A DNA stretch of 64,000 nt from Liminaster sp045576355 (GCA_045576355.1 JAZNGG010000029.1:39922-103921), one strand, 5' to 3'; shown: positions 1-9,567, counted from the stretch's first letter. Notes: generated from the sequence alone by a model not told the origin. Program-made: numbers and translations.

Positions 1-2322
1 TCCATCAGTCACATCCCGACTCTTTTTACTAAATGTGCCCTTTGGAGCATCTGGTTCTCCATTTTCTTTGGATTCTTCTTTATCGACTTCTATGGAGATA
101 GTTTCATCTATTTAGGAGGAAGACATGGTTATGACCTAACCCGCCTATTAGAAGCCAACATCGGATGGGGCGGCACACTACTCTTTATCATCGCCAGCTT
201 TATCATATTGAGTATCTTTGTTTTCCAAAGCACTATAAAACGGACAAGACAAATCATCAATCTCTGGCCACGGCTGAAAGCTTACCGCAAGATTCGCCGT
301 GCTGCGGCAGCAGCCAAAGCAGCAGAATTGGCAGCAGCCCAAGTAGCTAAAGCGGCTAAAGCGGCAGAACTAGCGGCTCAGGAGGAAAGTAATCCTCAAG
401 AAACGATCGTCCCGGAACTTACTCCTGTCAATGAGGAAAATATCGTAATAAATGATACTCCCATCGAAGACGATCCATTCGATAACAACGAACAACAAGA
501 CATTTTCATCGAAGACAAACCTCAGGAGGAGGAGGACAACCACGAGAATGAGGATGATATACTCCCTTGGAACAACCATGAGAGAGATATGAATATGGAT
601 GAAATTGAAGAGATCAGCCCCTCCCCTACCCCATCTTACCGAAATGACGAAAAGTTGGAAGAAGAGATTAAGGTGGAGGTTGAAGAAGATTCAATTCCCT
701 CGGATGATACATTCAAGGTGGAGACCAAATCTGTAGAGACCGTCGATGCCCCTATCATCCTGGAGGACTACGATCCGACAGCCGATCTCTCTCACTATCG
801 GTTCCCGACGTTTGACCTGCTGAAGCAGTACAACACCGAGATCCCGATCGACATGAACGAACAAAACGAAAACAAGGAGAAGATCAAAAACACTCTTGCG
901 GACTATGGCATTGAGATACAAAGCATCAGTGCTACGGTAGGTCCCACCATCACTCTTTTTGAGATCGTGCTTCAAGCCGGTACAAAGATAGCCCGTGTCC
1001 GCAACCTTCAGGATGAAATTGCCATGAGTATCGCCGCCTCCCACGGAGTGCGCATCATCGCCCCAATCCCCGGCAAGTCTGCCATCGGTATCGAGGTGCC
1101 TAACCACGACCCGCAGACAGTCTCCATGCATTCGGTCATCACAAGTCGCACCTTCCAGGAAAGCGAATACGAACTGCCCGTAGCATTGGGTAAAACCATT
1201 ACCAACGAGGTCTTTACCTTTGACCTTGCCAAGATGCCGCACCTCCTTGTAGCCGGAGCCACCGGACAAGGTAAGTCTGTAGGTCTCAATGCTATACTAA
1301 CGTCTCTGCTCTATAAGAAGCATCCTTCTCAACTCAAATTGGTATTAGTCGATCCGAAACAGGTGGAGTTTAGCATCTATTCGCGCATCGAAAAACACTT
1401 CCTGGCCAAACTTCCGGATGAGGAAGAACCAATTATTACAGATGTGACCAAAGTTGTCTCCACTCTCAATGCCATCTGCATAGAAATGGAAGACCGATAT
1501 GCCCTCTTGAAAGATGCCGGACTACGCAATATCAAAGAGTATAATGCCAAGTTTATCCATCGTGAGCTTAATCCGCGCAAGTCTATTGTCGCTCCCGGCG
1601 GCAGCAATGAGGCTGTACACCATCACTATCTCCCATATATGGTTGTAATCGTCGATGAGTATGGAGATCTGATCATGACTGCCGGCAAGGAGATCGAACT
1701 TCCCATTGCCCGCATCGCACAAAAGGCCCGTGCGGTCGGCATACACATGATCATCGCCACACAGCGACCTTCAGCCAAGATTATTACCGGTATCATCAAG
1801 GCCAACTTCCCTGCTCGTATGGCATTCCGTGTCGGTCAAAGCATTGACTCTACGATCATCCTTGACCAACCCGGTGCCAACCGACTCATCGGACGAGGAG
1901 ACTTACTCTTCTCCACCGGCAACAATCTGACCCGTGTGCAATGTGCATTTGTCGATACTCCGGAAGTGGATCGCATCAATAGGTACATTGCCGAACAGCA
2001 GGGATACCCGACCGCATGCATTCTCCCCGAACCGCCCCTCAGTGAGGGTAGCGGAGAAAGCTCTTCGGCAGCCAGTGTAGATATGAATCACCTCGACCCA
2101 TTGTTTAATGAAGCTGCAGAGATGGTGGTAAGCACAGGACAAGGTTCGACTTCGATGATACAGCGAAAATTCCGCATCGGATATAACCGTGCAGGAAGTC
2201 TCATGGATCAATTGGAAGCCGCCGGCATCGTCGGACCCTATGAGGGCAGTAAAGCCAGATCCGTCCTCGTCGGTGATGAAATCGAACTGCGACAAGTCCT
2301 CGACAATTTGAACAGAAAATAA
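1..2322 (+). CDS. ftsK: DNA translocase FtsK/SpoIIIE, 5' end outside window
   Basis: Hexameric ATPase that moves chromosome ends through the division septum. The frame is open from the first base, so the gene starts upstream; 773 residues are visible. Seen in order: the end of the N-terminal membrane domain (hydrophobic stretches before about nt 230), an Ala/Lys-rich linker with AKAAEL repeats, a long Asp/Glu-rich linker to about nt 780, the alpha and beta motor domains with Walker A (GATGQGKS, near nt 1255-1278) and Walker B (VVIVDEYGD, near nt 1645-1670), and a C-terminal winged-helix gamma domain from about nt 2085 that would read KOPS-like sites. A TTG near nt 208 could be mistaken for a start, but the membrane segment runs through it. 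The domain order and motor motifs make the assignment secure. Confidence 0.96.
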   Translation, partial: SISHIPTLFTKCALWSIWFSIFFGFFFIDFYGDSFIYLGGRHGYDLTRLLEANIGWGGTLLFIIASFIILSIFVFQSTIKRTRQIINLWPRLKAYRKIRRAAAAAKAAELAAAQVAKAAKAAELAAQEESNPQETIVPELTPVNEENIVINDTPIEDDPFDNNEQQDIFIEDKPQEEEDNHENEDDILPWNNHERDMNMDEIEEISPSPTPSYRNDEKLEEEIKVEVEEDSIPSDDTFKVETKSVETVDAPIILEDYDPTADLSHYRFPTFDLLKQYNTEIPIDMNEQNENKEKIKNTLADYGIEIQSISATVGPTITLFEIVLQAGTKIARVRNLQDEIAMSIAASHGVRIIAPIPGKSAIGIEVPNHDPQTVSMHSVITSRTFQESEYELPVALGKTITNEVFTFDLAKMPHLLVAGATGQGKSVGLNAILTSLLYKKHPSQLKLVLVDPKQVEFSIYSRIEKHFLAKLPDEEEPIITDVTKVVSTLNAICIEMEDRYALLKDAGLRNIKEYNAKFIHRELNPRKSIVAPGGSNEAVHHHYLPYMVVIVDEYGDLIMTAGKEIELPIARIAQKARAVGIHMIIATQRPSAKIITGIIKANFPARMAFRVGQSIDSTIILDQPGANRLIGRGDLLFSTGNNLTRVQCAFVDTPEVDRINRYIAEQQGYPTACILPEPPLSEGSGESSSAASVDMNHLDPLFNEAAEMVVSTGQGSTSMIQRKFRIGYNRAGSLMDQLEAAGIVGPYEGSKARSVLVGDEIELRQVLDNLNRK

Positions 2323-2509
2323 GGTTAAGGAGTTGAAAGATTAAATAGGTGAAAAGCTATCGCCATAGCCATTAGCCATAGCGGACGAAATCCCAGCCAT
2401 CGCCATAGCGGGGCCTCGCCCCTAAACTCCTCAACCAATCAACCTCTAAACTCCTCAACCAATCAACCTCTAAACCCATCAACCAATCAACCTCTAAACT
2501 AAAAAAAAT
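2323..2509. repeat. Intergenic composite repeat with 3 x 24-bp tandem units
   Basis: The spacer holds a GCCATAGCCATTAGCCATAG-type string, a short palindrome GGGGCCTCGCCCC, then three head-to-tail 24-bp units (2423-2446, 2447-2470, 2471-2494) of the form TAAACTCCTCAACCAATC plus AACCTC. The same modules recur in spacers across the window. No gene is visible. trxB starts 15 bp after the last unit. Confidence 0.85.
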
Positions 2510-3448
2510 ATGACACAATGTTTGATTATCGGATCAGGTCCTGCCGGCTACACGGCTGCCATCTATGCCTGCCGAAGTGGACTCGCACCAATCCTCTATG
2601 AAGGACTGCAACCGGGTGGACAATTGACAACAACCACAGAAATAGATAACTTTCCCGGATATCCCGAGGGAACAACAGGCCCTGAACTTATGGAGGACCT
2701 CCGCAAACAGGCAGAACGGCTCGGCACAGACATCCGAGTAGGCATCGTAAGCCACGTGGATTTCTCTATGGACGGATCTGCACCCCATGTCGTGACCATC
2801 GATGACGGGACACAAATAGAGGCTCGCTCCATCATCATTGCCACAGGAGCTTCAGCCAAATATCTTGGACTTGACGATGAGAAGAAGTATGCCGGTATGG
2901 GTGTCTCTGCCTGTGCCACCTGTGATGGTTTCTTCTATCGCAAGAAAACAGTTGCCGTAGTAGGCGGAGGAGATACGGCTTGTGAGGAAGCCTGCTATCT
3001 CTCCCATCTTGCTAAGAAAGTGTATCTTATTGTGCGCCGCAATGTGCTCCGTGCCACAGAGGCGATGCAAGAGAAAGTTAAGGCAGAAGAGAACATTGAA
3101 ATTCTTTGGGAGACACAGACCGAAGGACTTTTCGGAGAAAATGGGGTAGAAGGTGCCCACTTGGTGAAAGGAAAAGGGACCGACCACGAAGAGAGATTTG
3201 ACATCGCCATCGATGGGTTCTTCCTTGCCATAGGCCACCACCCCAACACAGAAGTCTTCCGACCGGCGATAGAAGTGGACGAACAGGGTTACATCGTAGT
3301 CAAACATCCGACTACAGCAACCAACATTCCCGGAGTATTTGCCGCAGGAGACGTTGCTGACCCCATCTATCGACAAGCCATCTCTGCTGCCGGCAGTGGC
3401 TGTCACGCAGCAATGGATGCCGAACGCTATCTCTCACAGCTCTCATAA
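2510..3448 (+). CDS. trxB: Thioredoxin-disulfide reductase
   Basis: Cytoplasmic flavoenzyme that passes electrons from NADPH to thioredoxin. The 312-residue length is standard. The FAD-binding motif GSGPAG is at residues 8-13, the redox pair CATC at about 135-138, the NADPH-binding motif GGGDTACEEA follows, and the C-terminal FAD motif reads GVFAAGDV. The start is the first ATG of the conserved N-terminus; the upstream spacer is A-rich with no clear Shine-Dalgarno site, as is usual in this phylum. A strong hairpin (3479-3512) follows the stop. It is not obviously co-transcribed with ftsK because of the 187-bp repeat-filled spacer. Confidence 0.97.
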   Translation: MTQCLIIGSGPAGYTAAIYACRSGLAPILYEGLQPGGQLTTTTEIDNFPGYPEGTTGPELMEDLRKQAERLGTDIRVGIVSHVDFSMDGSAPHVVTIDDGTQIEARSIIIATGASAKYLGLDDEKKYAGMGVSACATCDGFFYRKKTVAVVGGGDTACEEACYLSHLAKKVYLIVRRNVLRATEAMQEKVKAEENIEILWETQTEGLFGENGVEGAHLVKGKGTDHEERFDIAIDGFFLAIGHHPNTEVFRPAIEVDEQGYIVVKHPTTATNIPGVFAAGDVADPIYRQAISAAGSGCHAAMDAERYLSQLS

Positions 3449-3478
3449 AAAAGTCTATAAAACTTCGTATATATGACC

Positions 3479-3512
3479 ATGGCGGTGCGTCCCTATCAAG
3501 ATGCACCGCCAT
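3479..3512 (+). terminator. Terminator hairpin after trxB
   Basis: Ten-bp inverted repeat ATGGCGGTGC / GCACCGCCAT with a 14-nt loop, 30 bp past the trxB stop and just before the convergent gene end at 3527. The U-tract is weak, so it may serve both strands. Confidence 0.7.
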
Positions 3513-3526
3513 AGTTATTTAAATAA

Positions 3527-4066
3527 TTAGTCGAAACTCCAATCTCCAACAAACGAGATTCCTACTACCCACCATCCATTTTCAAACATATTTTTAGTTT
3601 CAAATTCGGGTGCGTCTATTCTGTAACCTCCAGTTAAGAATACCCGTCCACCATCCTTTCTGGAGAAGACCTTTAATCCGATTTGCGCATCTGCACGAAC
3701 TCCATAAGTAAATTCTGAATCTTCCTCAATCCCATCATCCATTGTTAAGGAGCCTAAGTACGGCAACAAACGGCCTTGTATCAAAAACCAATTATTGAAG
3801 ACTCTTCGTTTGCTCCAACCTATATTACAATTAAATGAACTCGAACTATATCCTCCGGGATAATTTGCCCAATCGCCACCTATGGAAAAATGCCAATGTT
3901 TCATAATATCGAATCCAATATCGTACCCGAACATTCCCTCTTGAAAAAATGTATTTATACCTCCTCCACGGTGATATATTTTCTTTTCCTGAGCAGTTTG
4001 TGCCCAAAGAGATGAACTCATAAAAAAACCTAAAAGCATGGTGATAATAAAAAAATTCTTTTTCAT
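3527..4066 (-). CDS. Small outer-membrane beta-barrel-like protein
   Basis: A 179-residue secreted protein of unknown function. It has a clear signal peptide ending in LWAQ (about residues 1-23), followed by alternating polar/aromatic segments rich in Gly, Trp and Tyr, and a C-terminus finishing in VGDWSFD, which fits a small outer-membrane barrel. I recognise no named family. It is convergent with trxB and alone on its strand; upstream lies a 700-bp spacer full of inverted repeats. The barrel assignment rests on composition and signal peptide only. Confidence 0.75.
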   Translation of the reverse strand: MKKNFFIITMLLGFFMSSSLWAQTAQEKKIYHRGGGINTFFQEGMFGYDIGFDIMKHWHFSIGGDWANYPGGYSSSSFNCNIGWSKRRVFNNWFLIQGRLLPYLGSLTMDDGIEEDSEFTYGVRADAQIGLKVFSRKDGGRVFLTGGYRIDAPEFETKNMFENGWWVVGISFVGDWSFD

Positions 4067-4182
4067 TTTCGTATTGTTAAATATTTCCCTTACTCACTTC
4101 ACGGCTTTTCGGGTTACTCCGTTGTCCTCTGAAAGAAGAAATGATACGCACAAAAAAAGCGCGGACAATACTCTGATTATAT

Positions 4183-4308
4183 TCGCCTTTGAGGTCTTCG
4201 ACTACCTTTTCCATCAAATATACGAGTAAAGTCCACGCCTAACGGCGCGAACATTTTTCGCTTTATTCTTGATGGAAATTGAAAGTGTCGAAGTTTCAAA
4301 GGCAAGAA
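4183..4308. repeat. Long imperfect inverted repeat
   Basis: Arms of about 36-40 nt at 4183-4217 and 4269-4308 share blocks GCCTTTGA, TCTTCGAC and TTTCCATCAA in inverted order around a loop of about 50 nt. It lies upstream of the small outer-membrane protein gene, in a spacer without a coding sequence. Confidence 0.6.
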
Positions 4309-4546
4309 TCTAAGCTAAAACGCTTTTCCAATATGTCTAAATGTACGTATTCTGTTATACGCTATGCTCCATTGGCTGTATATGTTTAGAACGTTAATAA
4401 TGATGTTATCCCTGCAAATATACAGAAATTTATCAAAAACAATGCCATTACAAGATAAAAAAAGGCATCTCCTTTCCCTCTTGACTCCGATAATAATTAA
4501 AAACTATTGGTGTTCGGTAAATGTTTTCCTTCGCATAGTTTGCATC

Positions 4547-4664
4547 ACGCCGCCGTGTAACGTGCACGACGCTGCCGCGTAATGTGAATGACGGCGCCGT
4601 GTAACCTCACACGGCGGCCTGAATAAAATAACACGGCGCCGTCGTGCACGTTACACGGCGGCGT
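4547..4664. repeat. GC-rich nested palindrome with perfect 25-bp arms
   Basis: The arms 4547-4571 and 4640-4664 are exact inverted copies. The 68-nt interior holds further palindromes built on ACGGCGCCGT and GCCGTGT/ACACGGC. This GC-rich block sits in a much more AT-rich spacer (4067-4779) that has no gene. Confidence 0.85.
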
Positions 4665-4779
4665 CATTCATTTCCACTTAAGAAGGATTATGGGTATCAG
4701 ATAAAGAAGTATTACTCCTCATTGAGGTTTAAATACATTGCAAGAAACTCTTGTTGCTATTCAGAGGAGACCATTCGAG

Positions 4780-6405
4780 TTATTCGAAGGGTAGTATGAT
4801 AGCATACTCTCCATACTCCATAATATTATTCTCTTTGCCCGCAACAGCCTCTCCCAACTGAACATCTCTGACAATATACTTTTTCTTTACAAAGAGTATG
4901 GTATTTTCTAAAGAGTCAAGTTCCTCTGCCTTAATATGTTTTAACTTTTGTCCGAGATACACATCCAGATTGTCACCGGTCTTAAAACGATAGTAAGCAT
5001 ATTGATCGATACCCATCTCCGCTGCTACTTCCATAGCTCTTTGGCAACCCTCCTTCAAGCCAATGGAAGGATTGATTTTCGGGATAGAAAAAGAAACAGA
5101 GAAAACAAGAAGCAACATAGATAATGCGATGGAAAGGATGGCTCCTCCGATAGACTCTTTCTTATAAATATAGTATAGCGCACAAAATCCTCCTATGCCC
5201 AAGACAGCAACAAAACATTCGATCGGCAACCATAATGCGAAAACGAAATCGGGGAGGTCAACGACATTTAAAAATCTGACCACTATGGGCGTTGCCAGGC
5301 ATGAGACAATAAAGATTATGGCTGGAATCGTGAGAGAAACTTTGATCCACAGACTCCTCTGCAGCGAAGGCAAAAGTATGGCAGCACCATATATTATAAA
5401 AGGGAAACAGGGCAACAGATAAATTTCAAGCTTTGAACTTATCAGAGAAAGCATTATAAAAGTAGTTACCACGATCACAGCAAAGAACTTCAAAAGTGTT
5501 GTTTTAAAGAGTTTTTTGGCAACACCAAGGAGAATGACAACAAAAGCCAGCAAAGACCAAGGAGCAAGCGAAAACCAATAGGAGACTCCATAAAAGTAAA
5601 ACGGCTTTTTATGATGGAATGCATCGACAGCTCGGTTAACGGTTTGATTAAAAAGCAAATTGTTAAGGTATTCTGTACCTCCGTCGAGATAAGCACAAGT
5701 AAACCAACAGGCACACGACACACCTAAAAGAGTCCAAAATCGCCAGCCCAAATATTTGCCGACACTTTTTATCTCACGATTGATGGCAAGAAAAACAATG
5801 ATCGACAACAGAGGCATCAACACGCCAATAGGACCTTTGGTAAATAAAGCCATAAATACATAGAATGGTAAAAGCCACCTCCATCGGCCATAACTCCTAT
5901 GATCAACCTTCCGCTCCCCAAATACATCTCCTTCTCCATCTTCTCTATGGTGATAGATATACATTCTGTAAAAGGTATATAATGACAATATAATAAACAT
6001 TGTCATGAGCATATCCATGCGCAAAATTATTATAGATCCTATAAAATAAATGGAGGTAATGAGCATCAATTCCGCTTGAACAACACCTTTACCGGACAAA
6101 TATTTCTGACACCATCGTCCCATGACCCCCATCGTAACAAAAGCCGGGATAACAGAGAGGAGGGAGATAAAAAACATCAAGTGCTCTCCGAAAATGAGTT
6201 TTCCGAGCATGACTGTCCAAATATACAATGGAGGTTTATCTGCATAAGGAACACCATGATTATAAAAAGCAAAAAGATTGCCATTAGCAATGGCTTCATC
6301 TGCAATACTCAGATATTTCAACTCATTGTCCGGGGTAAAATCCCTTAAAATAAGAATGGGAAGCAATGCTATAAACAGCAATAGGTATCTCATCCAGGGT
6401 CTCAT
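4780..6405 (-). CDS. ArnT/PMT-like lipid-linked sugar glycosyltransferase
   Basis: Integral membrane glycosyltransferase of the GT39/GT83 (PMT/ArnT) type, which moves a sugar from a polyprenyl-phosphate carrier to a lipid or protein on the periplasmic side. The 541-residue protein has a first hydrophobic helix followed by the periplasmic acidic loop with DFTPDNELKYL, then PYADKPPLYIW, both typical of the family, about eleven further membrane segments, and a soluble C-terminal tail of about 100 residues. It is last in an operon with LAB_N and GT2 genes (48-bp gap), a set that suggests lipid A or glycolipid decoration. The substrate cannot be read from the sequence. Confidence 0.85.
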   Translation of the reverse strand: MRPWMRYLLLFIALLPILILRDFTPDNELKYLSIADEAIANGNLFAFYNHGVPYADKPPLYIWTVMLGKLIFGEHLMFFISLLSVIPAFVTMGVMGRWCQKYLSGKGVVQAELMLITSIYFIGSIIILRMDMLMTMFIILSLYTFYRMYIYHHREDGEGDVFGERKVDHRSYGRWRWLLPFYVFMALFTKGPIGVLMPLLSIIVFLAINREIKSVGKYLGWRFWTLLGVSCACWFTCAYLDGGTEYLNNLLFNQTVNRAVDAFHHKKPFYFYGVSYWFSLAPWSLLAFVVILLGVAKKLFKTTLLKFFAVIVVTTFIMLSLISSKLEIYLLPCFPFIIYGAAILLPSLQRSLWIKVSLTIPAIIFIVSCLATPIVVRFLNVVDLPDFVFALWLPIECFVAVLGIGGFCALYYIYKKESIGGAILSIALSMLLLVFSVSFSIPKINPSIGLKEGCQRAMEVAAEMGIDQYAYYRFKTGDNLDVYLGQKLKHIKAEELDSLENTILFVKKKYIVRDVQLGEAVAGKENNIMEYGEYAIILPFE

Positions 6406-6453
6406 GCTCGTTATCTTTTTTAGGAATAATATATTATTGGAATATACATCAAA

Positions 6454-7074
6454 TCATAATGAGTACTTCTGCTTATGCAATAGTGTAAGATTTCTGATAT
6501 ATGCAGCCAAACCAAATGATTGCCCTAAAATAAGGACAGGATCAAGTCTTAGGATTCCATACGAAATGATAATGGTCGATCCGATGAGGCTGATAGTCCA
6601 AAAACCAGCCGGTAGGATAGACTGCTCATGTTTTTTTGAGTAGAGAAATTGGTAAACAAAACGTAAGGTAAAAATAACTTGCCCCAATGAGCCATAAATG
6701 ACAAGGAATGTAGATATTTGGGGAGTATTCAAACATTGTTGTACAAACAGATCCCAATCACTTAGGATATATGAGAGACCAATGATAGGTGTTAAAATAA
6801 TAATCAACCTAAGCAGGAGATTGCTTCTGCGCCAAACACCCTTTTCGTTGAGATTCCAAATATAGATATAATAAGAAATCACTTGACCCAACATTACGGC
6901 AAAATCATTTCTCAGCCAACCATAAATGAAAAGCAAATAAGATGCAATGATACTCAATACCCAAAAAATCGTTGGGGAAACTACCCGTTTTGCCTTTTCT
7001 GACAAAACCCATTGTACAAGAATCCTTGCCGAGAAGAGAGCTTGTGCCAAGAATCCTATTATATAAATATACAT
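6454..7074 (-). CDS. Tandem LAB_N membrane protein
   Basis: A 206-residue membrane protein made of two consecutive lipid-A-disaccharide-synthase N-terminal (LAB_N) modules. The first covers about residues 5-78 (LVQWVLSEK, then WVLS, then LGQVISYYIYIWNL). The second covers about 122-198 (RFVYQFLYSK, FWTISLIGS, LGQSFGLAAYIRNL). Each module gives three hydrophobic helices. LAB_N is normally attached to LpxB; here it stands alone and duplicated between a GT2 and an ArnT-like gene. Its role is unproven; carrier or flippase-like help for the glycosyltransferases is an inference from position. Confidence 0.85.
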   Translation of the reverse strand: MYIYIIGFLAQALFSARILVQWVLSEKAKRVVSPTIFWVLSIIASYLLFIYGWLRNDFAVMLGQVISYYIYIWNLNEKGVWRRSNLLLRLIIILTPIIGLSYILSDWDLFVQQCLNTPQISTFLVIYGSLGQVIFTLRFVYQFLYSKKHEQSILPAGFWTISLIGSTIIISYGILRLDPVLILGQSFGLAAYIRNLTLLHKQKYSL

Positions 7075-7138
7075 CTCTAATTAAAAATAAAAAAGTGTTG
7101 AGGCAAAAGCTACATTGCGATCTAAAGACCGATTTGGA

Positions 7139-7896
7139 TTAAAGATAAATACTGTCCACTTCATAGTTAATATACCTCTTCTTCATCCATCTATAAGCCA
7201 AACAATCCTTTAATGGGGATATCAACCTATTCCAAAGATTATATTTTGACACACCGGCTGTACGAGGGAAATGGCGCACGGGAACTTGTTTCATTTTCCC
7301 TCCCTCTTGCAACTCTATCAAAGCCGGGAAAAAGCGATGCATCCCGGTAAACATCGGTATCCGTTTAGCATATTCTGTCTGAAAGACCTTCAGCGGACAT
7401 CCTGTATCTTTTGCCTTATCTCCGGTCATCATTCTTCTGAAACCATTGGCAATTTTTGATTGTACGTTCTTGAAAGCGGTATCCTTCCTGTTAGCTCTGA
7501 TTCCCATCACCAAAGGATACTCCTCCACATAGGGCAACAATAGATTAAAATCCATAGGCGATGTCTGCAAATCCGCATCCATATAACCCACATATTTTGA
7601 CCTACAATGATCAAACCCGGCCTTAATAGCGCCACTCAAACCTATGTTTCTTCTCAACGAGATATAATAAAAGGTTCATTACGTTTGCACACTTCCTCCA
7701 CTAACTCCATTCCCTTATCCTTCGAACCATCATTTACAAAAAGGATTGCAACAGAGGGAATCACAGACACATTCATAAAGGCTTTCAGTTCTTTCTCTAT
7801 ATTTAGGATATTATCCTCTTCATTATAAAAAGGAACAAGAATAGTCAACTGATAATCTTCCTTTTCTTTCATCTTATTATATATGCTTTTGTCCAT
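7139..7896 (-). pseudogene. GT2 polyprenyl-phosphate glycosyltransferase, frameshifted
   Basis: Family 2 glycosyltransferase of the DPM1/ArnC type, which charges a polyprenyl phosphate with a sugar for transfer by an ArnT-like enzyme. The first part (7896 to about 7670) holds the N-terminal LTILVPFYNEE and the VNDGSKD motif. The second part (to 7139) continues with LRRNIGLSGAIKAGFDHC, the MDADLQ metal site and the C-terminal region. The join is broken by one missing base: adding one T to the TTTT run near 7669-7672 (minus strand) gives a continuous FYYISLRRN. The gene is otherwise intact, so this is either a recent mutation, a slippage site or a sequencing error. Confidence 0.85.
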
Positions 7897-8030
7897 CTAT
7901 AAACAAACATCAATAAATGCTCATTTGAAATAATAAAGCTATTACAATAATTGTGATTTGAAATAGGATTTAAAGTTTAAACTTTTTTATTGTTGATTAA
8001 ATTATTTTTTCTAAAAATAATAGTTAACTT

Positions 8031-9428
8031 TTACCCCAAAATACCTAATCCACTTAGGAAGATTATAAATATACAAACCGGTGCAAAAATTCGGAGAATG
8101 AAGATCAGCGGACGGATATACCACCCTCCATCGCGCCCATGATTAGTGATCGCTTGTCGGACAATGACACGATCTAAACGCCACCCCACAAAGAGCGAAA
8201 TCAGCATCGCACCGATTGGCATCATATAGTTGGCTGTCACGATATCACATATATCAAAAATATTGTGACCAAACAGAGTGACATCACTCCAGTCTCCCAA
8301 CGAGAGAGAACATGCGACAGCAAGGCACCAGGAGAAAGCACAAGAAAAGATGATTGCCTTCCGGCGAGATATGTGAAATTCCTCCTGCAAATATGCCACA
8401 GGCACCTCATACATCGATATCGTGCTGGTCAATGCCGCTAATGCTATCAAGATGAAGAAAAGCAAACTCCATACATAACCTCCGGGCATCTGAAGGAAAA
8501 CATTAGGCAAAGTGATAAAGACCAAACCGGGTCCAGCTTCGGGCTGAATGCCATAAGAGAAGCAGGCCGGAAAAATAACTATCCCCGCCAAAATCGCTAC
8601 TGAAGAGTCTAACAATCCAACGCTAAGCGCAGTCTTGCCCAATTTGGTATCATCACTGAGATAAGAACCATAAGTAATGAGACAGCCTAATCCGATGCTG
8701 AGAGAGAAAAATGCCTGTCCCATCGCCATCAGCCAAGTTCTTCCCGTCACTTTACTGAAATCCGGATGAAACATAAAATCCAATCCGTCTGCAGCTCCGG
8801 GGAGCAAGAGCGAATTGATACAGAGGATTAACATCAGAATGAAGAGCAAAGGCATCATCACACGACTTGCCCGCTCTATACCACTCTTAACACCGCCCAA
8901 GAGAATTCCTACATTGAGCAATATAAAAAGAGTCATCCACATCAAAGGTTCTAACGGAGAAGTGCTGAATGCCTGAAAATCCTCCGTCAAAATTTGTGCT
9001 CCCGTCTTCTCTGGATGTAACAGCTGTTGATCTGCAACTAAGGAGGAAAATCCGTTAGTTATAGCCATCCAAACATATTCCAAAGTCCATCCGGCTATCA
9101 CAAGATAATATCCTAAAATGATAACTGCCACGGCCGTACCCATGGCTCCGAGCAAATACCAACGTGTGCCCGGGGCAAGTAGTTTAAACGAACCGGCAAT
9201 ATTACGATGAGCAGTGCGACCGATGAGAAACTCTGCAATCACCAAGGGAATCCCTAAAAGGAGAACAGAAGCCAAATAAATCAATATGAAGGCTGCACCT
9301 CCGTTTTCTCCTGTCAGAAAGGGAAAACGCCAGATGTTGCCCAAACCGACAGCCGAGCCGACAGCCGCTGCTATCGCACCGAGTTTGGTGCCAAACGTAG
9401 CACGAGAAGATAAATCTTGTGGAGTCAT
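8031..9428 (-). CDS. Sodium-dependent transporter, SNF/NSS family
   Basis: Twelve-helix-type Na+-coupled symporter of the neurotransmitter:sodium symporter family (LeuT fold), probably importing an amino acid or similar small molecule. The 465-residue protein has the hallmark first helix AVGSAVGLGNIWRFPF with the unwound Gly-rich centre, then ENGGAAF and GIPLVIAEFLIGR, and about eleven hydrophobic helices. Bacterial members are about this size. It stands alone: 134 bp separate it from the GT2 gene and it diverges from the helix-hairpin-helix gene. The substrate is not predictable here. Confidence 0.93.
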   Translation of the reverse strand: MTPQDLSSRATFGTKLGAIAAAVGSAVGLGNIWRFPFLTGENGGAAFILIYLASVLLLGIPLVIAEFLIGRTAHRNIAGSFKLLAPGTRWYLLGAMGTAVAVIILGYYLVIAGWTLEYVWMAITNGFSSLVADQQLLHPEKTGAQILTEDFQAFSTSPLEPLMWMTLFILLNVGILLGGVKSGIERASRVMMPLLFILMLILCINSLLLPGAADGLDFMFHPDFSKVTGRTWLMAMGQAFFSLSIGLGCLITYGSYLSDDTKLGKTALSVGLLDSSVAILAGIVIFPACFSYGIQPEAGPGLVFITLPNVFLQMPGGYVWSLLFFILIALAALTSTISMYEVPVAYLQEEFHISRRKAIIFSCAFSWCLAVACSLSLGDWSDVTLFGHNIFDICDIVTANYMMPIGAMLISLFVGWRLDRVIVRQAITNHGRDGGWYIRPLIFILRIFAPVCIFIIFLSGLGILG

Positions 9429-9536
9429 AACGTTTAAAGAGTAGATAGATTACAGAAAAACGCGGTGTAAAGATAAGCTTTTTTCTTATCTTTATTACCA
9501 TTATGATGGTGAAAAAGTTTTTTTCGATGCAAAATC

Positions 9537-9567
9537 TTTCCTTTTACGCTGTTTTCCAATATATTTG
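9537..9567 (+). promoter_or_regulatory. Bacteroidota-type promoter for 9595 gene
   Basis: TATATTTG at 9560-9567 is a good match to the -7 box TAnnTTTG, and TTTC at 9537-9540 lies about where the TTTG box is expected. The start codon follows at 9595, giving a leader of about 20 nt. Confidence 0.6.
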
